Below, in pieces: positions 37,530-47,416 of a DNA stretch of 64,000 bases (positions are counted from its first letter, which is position 1; every line of letters begins with the position of its first letter). The translations under genes were made by a program, and so were the position numbers. Source of the DNA: Dictyostelium firmibasis (lineage: Eukaryota; Evosea; Eumycetozoa; Dictyosteliales; Dictyosteliaceae); assembly GCA_036169595.1 (NCBI GenBank), contig CM069765.1:1821001-1885000 (forward strand), read 5' to 3'. The notes below the pieces were generated by a model. The model was not told the origin of the DNA. It ran no database searches and saw only the letters and a program-made list of their open reading frames with translations.

Positions 37530-38564
37530 ATGAATCGTTCAAAAAATTTAATTAAAATTTTTAATAATGCCATCATAAATAATAATGGTAATAAAAATAT
37601 TAAATTTTCAGCCTACATAACCACTGTACCATTTCAACCTAAAAACAATCAATCCAATTTATATAATATATCAACAAGAAACTATTTTACAAATAATAAA
37701 TTCACATTTTCTTCTCAATCACCAACATCAAATAAAAATGAACCAATAAACGAACAAAAACAACAAGAAACCGAACAACAACATCAATCACAAAAAATTG
37801 AAGAACAACCACCTAAAACTGAAGAACAACAACCTAAAACTGAAGAACAACAACCTAAAACTGAAGAACAACAACCAAAAACTGAAGAACAACAACCTAA
37901 AACTGAAGAAGAAAAAGTAAAAACTGAAGAAGAAAAAGTAAAAACTGAAGAAGAAAAGGTAAAAACTGAAGAAGAAAAAGCAAAAACTGAAAATAATGAA
38001 GAAAAAAAACCAGAACCAGAACCAGAAAAACCAAAAACATTAAAAGAAAAAATTATATCAAAATTAAAATGGGGAACAATTATTGGTAGCATAACAGGTA
38101 GTATTTTCTTTTTATTCTATGAATCATATCTTAGAAATACTTTACCATATAAAATGACGATGAAATTGGTGGATAGTGATATCGATGTATTGAGAGCATT
38201 CGGTGGACATATCACAGGTATTAAATGGTATAAATGTTTTGTAAATCCAATATTTGGTTGGGTTCAAAATGAAGAAGGTGGATACAAAAGTTGGACAGTA
38301 CTTAGAATTCCAATCACTCGTTTCATTGCACCTCCACCACCAGCTCCAAAAGATGGTCAACCACCAGTTGCACCAATCGTTTTACCAGAGGATGATCTAT
38401 TCAAAGGTTATGATGGTGGCGCTCAAGAAGCTGTAATCTATGCTCGTTTAGATAAAAACAGTGCAAACTTTTATGATTGGCGTTTTGAAGACCTTCAAAT
38501 TCATTGTGATAATAATCAAGTCATTAAAATCGTTGACTCTGAAAAAAATAAATCTAAATTATAA
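37530..38564 (+). CDS. Coa1/Tim21-like mitochondrial inner-membrane protein with heptad repeats
   Basis: A single-exon, 344-residue protein from the ATG at 37530. The N-terminus (MNRSKNLIKIFNNAIINNN, STRNYFTNN) looks like a presequence. Residues about 90-150 consist of nine 7-residue repeats, EEQQPKT then EEEKVKT, encoded by a 21-bp minisatellite. One membrane segment follows (WGTIIGSITGSIFFLFYESYL), then a soluble domain starting LPYKMTMKLVDSDIDVLRAFGG and ending ARLDKNSANFYDWRFEDLQIHC. A single helix followed by this fold is the layout of Coa1 (cytochrome oxidase assembly) and Tim21 (TIM23 regulator), which share a domain. The 'D-x-D-V..A-F-G' helix favours Coa1, but the similarity is weak and the call is inference. 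Confidence 0.6.
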   Translation: MNRSKNLIKIFNNAIINNNGNKNIKFSAYITTVPFQPKNNQSNLYNISTRNYFTNNKFTFSSQSPTSNKNEPINEQKQQETEQQHQSQKIEEQPPKTEEQQPKTEEQQPKTEEQQPKTEEQQPKTEEEKVKTEEEKVKTEEEKVKTEEEKAKTENNEEKKPEPEPEKPKTLKEKIISKLKWGTIIGSITGSIFFLFYESYLRNTLPYKMTMKLVDSDIDVLRAFGGHITGIKWYKCFVNPIFGWVQNEEGGYKSWTVLRIPITRFIAPPPPAPKDGQPPVAPIVLPEDDLFKGYDGGAQEAVIYARLDKNSANFYDWRFEDLQIHCDNNQVIKIVDSEKNKSKL

Positions 38565-38762
38565 TTTTAATAACTAATGGGCCATTATAATAGAAAATAA
38601 TAAATAATAAAAATGATTACTATTAATATTATAATTAATAATTTAAAATGAAAAATATAAATTCTAAAAAACATTCCCAACTTTTTTTATTTTTTTTTCT
38701 ATAAAAATAAAAAATTTTAAAAATTGAGTTCGCCAAAATTCTCTTCAAAAATAGATAGATTA

Positions 38763-38833
38763 GGGAAATTAGTTAAGTGGTATAATGTTATCTTAGGGTG
38801 ATAGCGTCCTGAGTTCGATTCTCGGATTTCCCC
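38763..38833 (+). tRNA. tRNA-Pro (AGG)
   Basis: A 71-nt cloverleaf. The acceptor GGGAAAT pairs with ATTTCCC, discriminator C. The D stem is GTTA/TAAT, the A box TAGTTAAGTGG. The anticodon stem TTATC/GATAG (outer pair T-G) closes loop TTAGGGT with anticodon AGG. The T arm CTGAG-TTCGATT-CTCGG gives the B box AGTTCGATTCT. The anticodon loop TTAGGGT is characteristic of eukaryotic tRNA-Pro. No intron. A four-T terminator follows at 38844-38847. Confidence 0.94.
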
Positions 38834-38843
38834 CTTGAAAATC

Positions 38844-38847
38844 TTTT
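38844..38847 (+). terminator. RNA polymerase III terminator of tRNA-Pro
   Basis: TTTT eleven bases after the discriminator, the minimal polymerase III stop signal. Confidence 0.55.
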
Positions 38848-38873
38848 AAAAGGCCTCTCCTATGGAAGACGCG

Positions 38874-38884
38874 GGATCGATCCT
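38874..38884 (+). promoter_or_regulatory. External B box of tRNA-Pro
   Basis: GGATCGATCCT, 41 bases beyond the tRNA, matches the B-box core with one change and sits within GACGC...GCGTC inverted flanks. The position fits the downstream external B box known for Dictyostelium tRNA genes. Confidence 0.6.
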
Positions 38885-38905
38885 CGGCGTCGTTTGAAGT
38901 ACTTT

Positions 38906-39053
38906 AGAATTCTGAGGAGTTTTGTCGGTTGATAGTATTATCAGTTGAGGTTATTGTACCAGTTAGAACATTATACCACTTAACTACATATCCATAATAC
39001 TACACAACATCTGGACATGGATCTGCCGAGATTGAACCTCTCCTCAGAATTCT
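38906..39053. repeat. 148-bp element with 14-bp inverted ends
   Basis: AGAATTCTGAGGAG at 38906-38919 is perfectly complementary to CTCCTCAGAATTCT at 39040-39053. The similarity extends outward imperfectly (AGTACTTT against AGTATTTCGCT). The interior contains a reversed tRNA-Pro-like segment. The layout resembles a small non-autonomous element with terminal inverted repeats, or a retroposed unit that was duplicated in inverted orientation. Confidence 0.55.
38967..38986 (-). pseudogene. Reversed tRNA-Pro 5'-half relic
   Basis: The minus strand reads TAGTTAAGTGGTATAATGTT, identical over 20 of 20 bases to positions 38770-38789 of the nearby tRNA-Pro gene, including its A box. Similarity stops before the anticodon loop and no T arm follows at the right distance, so it cannot be a functional tRNA. 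It may be the head of another tRNA-derived repeat. Confidence 0.65.
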
Positions 39054-39385
39054 AGCGAAATACTCGGATAGACCCTCTTCGTTGACTTTTTCATATAAAA
39101 TAAAATTTCATAGGAGAAAATAACAATCACTTAAAAGACATATAAAAAAAAAACCTAATAAATAAATAAACTTTATTATTGTTGAGACTAAGGTCATACA
39201 ATAATCATTAATATTAAAAAAAAAAAAGACATGGATCTGCAAAATAACCTTTGACCCTTTAAACTCCATACAAGAAAAAGCAATTATCAAATCTCAACAA
39301 ATGAACTATGAAATTAGTTGAGGGTTGAAATTATTTTGCAAATCCATATCCAGATTTTATGTAGTATTGTAACCTTTTTATTCTA
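38995..39385. repeat. Three diverged copies of a roughly 45-bp repeat, two in inverted pair
   Basis: Copy P (plus, 38995-39040) contains AATACTACACAACATCTGGA followed by CATGGATCTGC. Copy Q (plus, about 39228-39268) contains GACATGGATCTGCAAAATAA. Copy R (minus, about 39385-39320) contains AATACTACATAAAATCTGGA, then TATGGATTTGCAAAATAA. Q and R face each other across about 45 bp and could form a long imperfect hairpin; most differences between them are C/T transitions. They are probably remnants of one mobile element that targets the region downstream of tRNA genes. Confidence 0.5.
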
Positions 39386-39933
39386 ACTGTTTTATTTGAA
39401 AATACAAATACACAGTTTAAAGAAATTTGTGCAACTTGAGATTGAATATTAAAAAAAAAAAAAAATTTTAGTTGTTGGTTTAATTTTTTTTGTTGCTTTT
39501 TTTTTTAAAAAAATTTAAATGTTTGTAAATATCTTCACCTAACGGAACTCAGGTATCATGTGAAGTCCAACTGAGGGTTTTTAGTGAATTTTGATCTAGC
39601 GAAATAAAATAGAATACCCAACCAAAACCAAATATCCAACACAAGATTGTCAGTAAACCAACAACCTTGCTTACCTCGCAAATTTAAATCTAAAAAGTCT
39701 GTCAGCTAATATTGATTTTTTTTAAAAGTAAATAGCCGCTTAATTGTCTTATGGGAACAAAAAATTTTTTTTTTTTTTTTTTTAGATATTTTAATTTTTT
39801 TTTTTTTTTTTTATCGTTTTTTTTTAATATACAACAATGAAATTAAAAATTCTTTGAGATGTTTATATTATTATTTGTAGAATTATATTTATTTATATAT
39901 TTCGCATATAAAATATTGGTATTATTATTTTAA

Positions 39934-39965
<32 letters not shown>

Positions 39966-40161
39966 AGAATCTAAGAAGATAAAAAAAAAAAAAAACCCAA
40001 ATGGAAAGATAACGATTTAAAGATTATTTGAAAAAAAAAAAAAATTAAAAAAAATTAAAAAAAATTAAAAAAACAGTTTTTACTTAATGACTCATTTTTT
40101 TTATTTAAAAAAAAAACCAAAACTAAAAAAAAAAAAAAAAAAAAAAAAAGTTATAGGTTGA
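39386..40161. other. Accessory then promoter-like intergenic DNA
   Basis: No gene. Up to about 39760 the sequence is more complex than usual and includes AACTCAGG..CCAACTGAGGG (39547-39578), which can form a small stem, and a CA-rich part at about 39610-39680. From 39760 to the next start at 40162 it is A/T runs, presumably the promoter of the folylpolyglutamate synthase gene. Confidence 0.4.
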
Positions 40162-41961
40162 ATGAATAGAGTATTATTAAAACGACAAATATTAAATAAT
40201 ATACCTAAATATTTTAAAAATATACCGCCTACAAAAATTGTTAATAATTCATTAATACTATCAAACCAAATTATTCACAATAATAGTATTAATAATAATA
40301 ATTTTAAAAAACTTAATTTTACCACTACAAAAATAAACAGTAATAAAATCGATAATAAACCTAAATCAAATATGTTATATTCAGCAAAAGATAGATCATA
40401 TGAAGAATCTGTAAATGCGTTATTATCACTTCAATCGAATCAATCGGTGATAGTAACATGGACTAAAGAGAGAAGAGATAACAAAGAGGAATGTACCAAA
40501 ATGCTAATGGAAGAGATGAGAGATTATTGTAAAACATTGGATATTGATTTGAATAGAGAGTCTATTATTCATGTTGCAGGTACCAAAGGTAAAGGTAGTA
40601 CATGTGCAATCACTGAATCGATTATTAGGGAACAAGGGTTTAGTACAGGTTTATTCACATCACCACATTTGATTAGTGTTAGAGAACGTATTCGTATCAA
40701 TGGTGAAATGATTAGTAAAGAGATGTTTTCTAAATATTTTTGGCAATGTTGGGATTTATTGGTTAAAGATTTTCAAACACAATTACCAAACTACTTTAGA
40801 TACCTAACTTTAATGGCATTGAAAATCTTTCAAGATGAAAATATTCAATGTACAATCTTAGAGGTTGGTATTGGTGGTAGAATGGACTCAACAAACATTT
40901 TCCCAAAACCAATGGTAACTGGTATCTCTGCGTTAGGTTATGATCATCAAAATCTTTTAGGTAATACTTTGGCCGAAATCGCCTTAGAAAAAGCTGGTAT
41001 CATGAAAGCTGGTATTCCAGTATTCACTGTTGCTTCACAATTACCAGAAGCAATGAATGTTTTAGTTAATCATTCAAATCAAGTTAAATCACCATTGGCT
41101 ATAGTGCCATCTATTGATCAATATACCATTGGTGGTAATGGTAAAATTGAATCGATTGGATTAAAAGGTGAGCATCAATTAGAGAATGCATCATTGGCAA
41201 TAGCTTTAGCAAATTGTTGGTTTAAAAAACAAAATTTTAAAGACTCAAACGAGATTTTCATTGCTACTGATAATCATAGTCGATATAGATATGAAACAAA
41301 TAATTACAATGTCTCTCAATTTACACCACTATTGAAATCGATTGAATTGGGTTTGAAAAATTGTGAATGGGCTGGTCGTGCCCAACATTTTACAAATCCA
41401 ACACATTTTCCAAATATGGATTTCTATTTAGATGGCGCTCATACCGTTGAAAGTTCGATTGTTATGTTAAATTGGTGGAAATCAATCGTAAAGAATTATA
41501 ATAATAACAATGATACCGTTTATATTTTATTATTCAATAGTACAGGTGGTAGAAATCCAAGTAGTTTCTTAAAACCAATCATTCAATCAATCAATGATAA
41601 AGAAATTCCAATTTTTGATAAAGCTATAATTCCAAATATTATCATTGAAAAACCAATCGATAAAAAATATTATATTAAAGAATTAACTCAAGCAACACCC
41701 TCAACGACAACCCCTGATAATGCTGCTTCAACAACAATAACAGAATCGTCAACATGGGAAGATTTTGTAGTCGAATGTTATGATAAATTATCAAATAAAA
41801 CTCATCAATGTATTCCAGCCGATAGTATTGAATCTTCAATTGAATTAGCAAAGGAACTCTCTGAAAATGGGACTAAAAATGTTAAGGTTTTAGTCACTGG
41901 CTCTTTATATTTAGTTGGTGGTGTTTTAAAGGTTTTATTGCAAGAAAAATCTTTTAATTAA
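40162..41961 (+). CDS. fpgs: Folylpolyglutamate synthase, mitochondrial
   Basis: A single-exon, 599-residue protein. It adds gamma-linked glutamates to tetrahydrofolate, retaining folate in cells and organelles. Residues 1-70 are basic and Asn rich (MNRVLLKRQILNNIPKYFKN), suggesting a mitochondrial presequence. The ATP loop VAGTKGKGSTCAI lies at about 138-150, followed by FTSPHLISVRERIRINGEMIS, EVGIGGRMDSTN, ALGYDHQNLLGNTLAEIALEKAGIMK (omega-loop and metal-binding region) and the C-terminal domain with FYLDGAHTVESS and FNSTGGRN. The order matches eukaryotic FPGS. Met71 (MLYSAKDRSYEES) is in frame just before the conserved domain and could start a cytosolic form, as known for mammals. Confidence 0.93.
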   Translation: MNRVLLKRQILNNIPKYFKNIPPTKIVNNSLILSNQIIHNNSINNNNFKKLNFTTTKINSNKIDNKPKSNMLYSAKDRSYEESVNALLSLQSNQSVIVTWTKERRDNKEECTKMLMEEMRDYCKTLDIDLNRESIIHVAGTKGKGSTCAITESIIREQGFSTGLFTSPHLISVRERIRINGEMISKEMFSKYFWQCWDLLVKDFQTQLPNYFRYLTLMALKIFQDENIQCTILEVGIGGRMDSTNIFPKPMVTGISALGYDHQNLLGNTLAEIALEKAGIMKAGIPVFTVASQLPEAMNVLVNHSNQVKSPLAIVPSIDQYTIGGNGKIESIGLKGEHQLENASLAIALANCWFKKQNFKDSNEIFIATDNHSRYRYETNNYNVSQFTPLLKSIELGLKNCEWAGRAQHFTNPTHFPNMDFYLDGAHTVESSIVMLNWWKSIVKNYNNNNDTVYILLFNSTGGRNPSSFLKPIIQSINDKEIPIFDKAIIPNIIIEKPIDKKYYIKELTQATPSTTTPDNAASTTITESSTWEDFVVECYDKLSNKTHQCIPADSIESSIELAKELSENGTKNVKVLVTGSLYLVGGVLKVLLQEKSFN

Positions 41962-42580
41962 ATATTATAATTCAATAATTTTTTTTTTTCTCTATCTTTT
42001 TTTTTTTTTTCTTTTTTTTTCTTTTTTTTTTTACAATTTCTTTATTTATCCATTTTTTTATTTGTTTTTTAAAAAAAGAAAATAGATATAAAAAATTTTT
42101 TTTAAAAAAAAAAAATGAATATCATAACAATTCATTTACAGATTAAAATTTTTATAAAGATATATTATAATATATAAATATAGATGAATGGTTAAATAAA
42201 TTTTTTTTATTTTATTATTTTTAAGATAAAATATCTAAACACACATAAAATCTATAGATTTGAATTCAAAAAAAAATTAATAATCACTTTTTTTTTTTTT
42301 CTTTTTTTTGGGGTGTTATTGATTGAATCAAAAAAACTAATACTAAATATATTTATCTTTAGTAATATTATTCAATTTTTATTGTAAATTGTAATTATTT
42401 AAATTTTTTTATTATTTTTAAATTTTTATTTTTATTTTTATTGTTATTTTTTTTTTATAAAAAGGTAAAACAAAGTATTTAACCTTTTTTTTTTTTTTTA
42501 TTTTTTTTTTTTTGCAATCAATCATTTTTATTAAATCAATAATAAAATAATTTTACAAAAAAAAAAAAATATAAATAAAA
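41962..42580. other. Intergenic region
   Basis: 619 bp of A/T-rich DNA between two plus-strand genes, presumably the fpgs 3' end and the promoter of the secreted protein at 42581. No structured element was recognised. Confidence 0.4.
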
Positions 42581-43114
42581 ATGATAAAATCATTAAAACT
42601 TTTAATAAATTTATTAATAATATGTTCATTTATAACAGAAATATATTGTAATGAATATAAAGTTCCATTTTCATGTATAAGGAATTCTTGTTTACAAGGA
42701 CATCGATGTATTGAAGATTCAGAATCAGGTTTAAGTAAATGTATTGATGAGAGTACTCGTAAAATTGTATTTCAATCAACAATTACAAATAAATGGCATA
42801 ACAATAATGATATGGATGCAAAAATGCAAGTTTCAGTTGATATAATAAACCAAAATATTCATCCTGTTCAAAATTTAATCATTGCAATTGAGGACACTGT
42901 GAAATTGAATGATATTTGGGGTATGAGTAAAAATAAATCAGTATATCAATTACCGTGGTATGCCCAAATTCAACCAAATTCAACATATACTTTTGGTTAC
43001 ATTTGTGATGGTTTTCTTTTACCAAAAATATACTTAGGTGCTGTATATATATTAATATGAAAAAAAAAAAAAGAAAGTAAAAAAAGAATTTTTTTTTAGC
43101 CATTGTACTTTTAA
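42581..43114 (+). CDS. Secreted CBM49 (cellulose-binding) domain protein
   Basis: The first exon (42581-43042) encodes a signal peptide (MIKSLKLLINLLIICSFITEIYC), a short Cys-containing segment (CIRNSCLQGHRCIEDSE) and a CBM49-type domain: STITNKWHNNNDMDAKMQVSV, IINQNIHPVQNLIIAIED, DIWGMSK, YQLPWYAQIQPNSTYTFGYIC. This domain is abundant in Dictyostelium secreted and spore or stalk matrix proteins and binds cellulose. I predict a last intron of 57 nt (GTATATATAT to TTTTTAG) and a second exon 43100-43114 giving a PLYF end (158 residues). Without that splice the frame stops at 43060 (159 residues, ending VYILI). The splice is plausible but unproven. Confidence 0.8.
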
Positions 43115-43186
43115 TAAATAAAGATTTTCAAATTTTTTTATTTTATTTTATTTTATTTAAAATAAAAAAAATTTAGAAAGGATTAT

Positions 43187-43606
43187 TTATTCTTTTTTAT
43201 CTTTCTTTTCATGGTCTTTATCCTTTTTATCTTTTTTATCCTTTTTATCCTTTTTATCTTCCTTGCCATCTTTATCATGTTTTTTACCTTCTAATTTTGA
43301 TTTTTCTTTGGCTTCTTTCTTTAAACGTTTGGCTTCAATTTCTTCTGGTGTTTTATCTTTATTTTTGGCCTCTTTCTTTAAACGTTTGGCTTCTAATTCC
43401 TCTGGTGTCTTATCTTTGTTTTTGGCTTCTTTCTTTAAACGTTTGGCTTCAATTTCTTCTGGAGTTTTTTCCTTCTTGTCTTTCTTATCTTTTTTATCTT
43501 TTTTATCTTTTTTATCCTTCTTCTCATCCTTATGTTTATCATCGACTTTTAATTTCTCTAAATCTTGAGCGACCTTAACTTCGGTATGTGATTTTTCAGT
43601 TTCCAT
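43187..43606 (-). CDS. Lysine-rich repeat protein, unrecognised
   Basis: A single-exon, 139-residue protein that is about two-fifths Lys. It starts METEKSHTEVKVAQDLEKLK, then has a KKDKKDKKD tract, three tandem 19-residue units (TPEEIEAKRLKKEAKNKDK with small changes), a linker and a second KKDKKDKKD tract. No globular domain is visible. The repeat would be one long charged helix. Such compositions occur in nucleolar and RNA-binding accessory proteins, but no function can be assigned. Codon use (AAG and AAA both frequent, GCC, GAG) is less A/T-extreme than in the hypothetical genes nearby, which fits good expression. Confidence 0.75.
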   Translation of the reverse strand: METEKSHTEVKVAQDLEKLKVDDKHKDEKKDKKDKKDKKDKKDKKEKTPEEIEAKRLKKEAKNKDKTPEELEAKRLKKEAKNKDKTPEEIEAKRLKKEAKEKSKLEGKKHDKDGKEDKKDKKDKKDKKDKDHEKKDKKE

Positions 43607-44015
43607 TTCTGTTTTATAAAAAAATTATAAATTAGATAAAATTAGAAATTAATTTCTTTTTTTTTTTAATAAATAAATTCTTTACTTTATTTGTTTTTTT
43701 TTTAATATATATATATTTATTTTATAAGAGAATGAATTATTTTTTTTATAAAAAATTCTTTTAAATATTTTTTATATTTTTTTTTTTTTTTATGAATATA
43801 TTAAAAAAAAATAGTTTTAATTAATATACAAAAAGGGTAAAAAAAAAAATAAAAGATCTGTTAAAAAAAAAAAAAAAAAAAATTTATTGTAAACTTTCAA
43901 TGATAATTAATAATTACCTTTTTAAAATTATAGGTTATCTTTGTAATTAATAATGATTGTTGATTTGTTTTTATTATTAATTTTTTTTTTTTTAAATATC
44001 TTTTTTTTTTTTTTA

Positions 44016-44050
<35 letters not shown>

Positions 44051-44313
44051 GAAAATTTTATTAAATTAAAATTATAAAACATTGAACAAATTTGTGCCAA
44101 GTGCTTTTTACAATAATAACCAACATTAATTTGAAAGGAATCAGTTGATATTTCTTTATGAAAAAGTTTTTTTTTTGAAAACTATGGCTTCTTTTTTTTT
44201 TTTTTTTTTTTTAAGGTTTATTATATTACAAAATAAAGTTAATTTTTTTTTTTTTTTTTTTTTTTTTTTCTTTAAAAATTCCTCTAATTTCAGAGGTTGA
44301 GTAATGTTTGAGG
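43607..44313. other. Intergenic region between two minus-strand genes
   Basis: 707 bp: the promoter of the lysine-rich gene and 3' flank of the WWE gene. Long A and T runs dominate. The stretch 44085-44165 (GTGCCAAGTGC, GGAATCAGTTG) is more complex and could hold regulatory sites, but none is recognised. Confidence 0.4.
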
Positions 44314-45480
44314 TTATTTTGTTTTACTTTTTTGAATGACTCTTCTAATTTGACGTGAAGTGTGATCGTGATGTTGAATATTTGTTTGAGTCATTTGTTT
44401 GAAGTCAATTTGGTAACACCATTGACCAGATTGAACCGATCTAACATCGATAAAACTATTTAATAACCAATCTTGATAAGCCAGTTCAGTGATGTCAGAG
44501 GCTGGAATAGCATAGTCTAACCAAGCATTTCCAAATCTATATTGCCACATGACTGTATCTTTACCTCCAATACCTGAACCTTCAAATAGATTATTTGATT
44601 CTGTTGAAGAGGTGGTAGTATTATTACTATTCTTTTCGAAATTATATTTAATGTTTGATTTCTTTGCAACTTTTTCTTTCTTTGGTTTGGTGACAATAGT
44701 TTTTGTTTTTGGAGTTTTTGTTTCTTTTGAAGCCTTTGGTGTTTTTTTTTCTTTTGTGGCTTTTTTAGTTGGGGATTTCTTTACAGTTTTTGAGATTTTT
44801 TCAGCTTTTGATTGCTTTTTAACTACAGTAACTGGTTTTCTAACCCTTTTCTTTGGTTTTTCATCTTCAGAATCAATTTCAACGATTAAACCTAAAGATT
44901 TTGATTCCTCGATAATTTTCTCTTGAATGTAATCAACGAAATCATCAATTTCAATTGAACCACTATCATTAAGGTCTACTGATTTCAAAATGGTATCAAC
45001 AGAAATTGGTGGTGTAACTTTATTCAATTGATCAGTTGTGTAATTGTTTTTAAGATAATCAGTTAAGTCTTGAGAGGTGATGGCCAATGGTGATTGCTTT
45101 GGGAATTGGATAAAGTAAACGCTTAATTCTTTCTCTGTTGGTCCAACTAATTCATAGCCGAATAAATTTTGAATATCCACTTTACTATTAACAATATTAC
45201 CAAGTAAATAATCATAGGTTTCCTTGGCTCTCTTTTGACCTCTGGTTTTATTTAATAATGAATAATCATTTTTATTTATATTTAAAATAATACTTTCAAT
45301 TGGTAATAAAGTATTTCTTTTCTTTTTTTTAATTTCTTTGTTTGTTGTTGTTGTTGTTGTTGTGGTGGTGGTGGTGGTAATTGATGTTGTTGGTGTAGTT
45401 GATGTTGTTGTTGGAGTTGATGTTGAAGTGGTGGTAATATCTTTTTCAATTTGAATGGGTGTTTCTTCGATTGCTTCCAT
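44314..45480 (-). CDS. WWE-domain protein with EF-hand-like segment, probably nuclear
   Basis: A single-exon, 388-residue protein. After a Thr-rich leader comes a predicted helical domain (TRGQKRAKETYDYLLGNIV, GYELVGPTEKELSVYFIQFP) and an EF-hand-like loop SVDLNDSGSIEIDDFVDYIQE (about 172-192; D-x-N-D-S-G-S-I-E-I-D-D pattern). Residues about 210-275 are Lys/Thr/Pro rich (KKSPTKKATKEKKTPKASK), like a histone-tail or nuclear-localisation region. The C-terminal 78 residues match a WWE domain: MWQYRFGNAWLDYA, a central ELAYQDW helix, CYQIDFKQMTQTNIQ and RQIRRV. WWE domains bind poly(ADP-ribose) and occur in PARPs and ubiquitin ligases; Dictyostelium has many PARPs. No catalytic domain is present, so a reader or adaptor role is inferred. 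Confidence 0.82.
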   Translation of the reverse strand: MEAIEETPIQIEKDITTTSTSTPTTTSTTPTTSITTTTTTTTTTTTNKEIKKKKRNTLLPIESIILNINKNDYSLLNKTRGQKRAKETYDYLLGNIVNSKVDIQNLFGYELVGPTEKELSVYFIQFPKQSPLAITSQDLTDYLKNNYTTDQLNKVTPPISVDTILKSVDLNDSGSIEIDDFVDYIQEKIIEESKSLGLIVEIDSEDEKPKKRVRKPVTVVKKQSKAEKISKTVKKSPTKKATKEKKTPKASKETKTPKTKTIVTKPKKEKVAKKSNIKYNFEKNSNNTTTSSTESNNLFEGSGIGGKDTVMWQYRFGNAWLDYAIPASDITELAYQDWLLNSFIDVRSVQSGQWCYQIDFKQMTQTNIQHHDHTSRQIRRVIQKSKTK

Positions 45481-45897
45481 CTTATGAATATATAATAGGT
45501 ATTGGTTTAATTATTTATATTTTTTTAGTCTAATTATAATGTAAAAATAATTATTTTTGTAATATTTGAAAGAAAAAAAATGGAATATAAAAAAAAATTT
45601 TCATGCTCAACAAAAAAAAAAAAAAAAAAAAAATTTTGAGATATTTATTATTTTGTTATTTCGTGGAATATTTGAAATTATCGAAAAAAAACGTTGTGTT
45701 TTTTTATTTTAATTTTTATTTTTTATTTTTTATTTTTTTATTTTTTATTTTTTTTATTTTTTTATTTTTTTTCAAAAAGCGTGATGAAATCTTAAATATT
45801 AGATTGGACAATATCAAGTATTAATTTATTCATTTTTGTTTGAAATATGTCATTTTGTCCAAATTAATCATCATTTTATTATTATAAAATATTTTAA

Positions 45898-45929
<32 letters not shown>

Positions 45930-46068
45930 TTTTTTTTTTTTCCAAACCCTTTTTTTTTTATTTTTTTTTTTTTTAAAAAAAATTTTGCAAAGTTATTTTT
46001 CGAAAAACAAAATACTTCCCAAAACGTTCTCTTTTGAATTTTATATTTAATTTTTTTTATTTAAAACA
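45481..46068. promoter_or_regulatory. Divergent intergenic region
   Basis: 588 bp between the minus-strand WWE gene start and the predicted plus-strand start at 46069. Homopolymer runs dominate; no recognised site. Confidence 0.4.
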
Positions 46069-47198
<1,130 letters not shown>

Positions 47199-47294
47199 TT
47201 TATAATAAATTAATTATTTCACTTCTGCAAAAAAAAAAAAACAATTTTTTTTTCTTTTTTTTTTAATTTTTTTTTTCGTTTTTCAATTTTTTTT

Positions 47295-47346
<52 letters not shown>

Positions 47347-47416
47347 ATTTTTCATTCCCAACACACCCCCTTCAACATTGTTGTGTTGAAACAAAAAAAA
47401 AAAAAAAATATATAAA

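Noticed and set aside
43263-43578. Plus-strand frames opposite the lysine-rich gene (Phe/Leu/Ser repeats)
   Set aside because: They are complements of the AAG/GAA repeat codons of the minus-strand gene and lack any independent signal.
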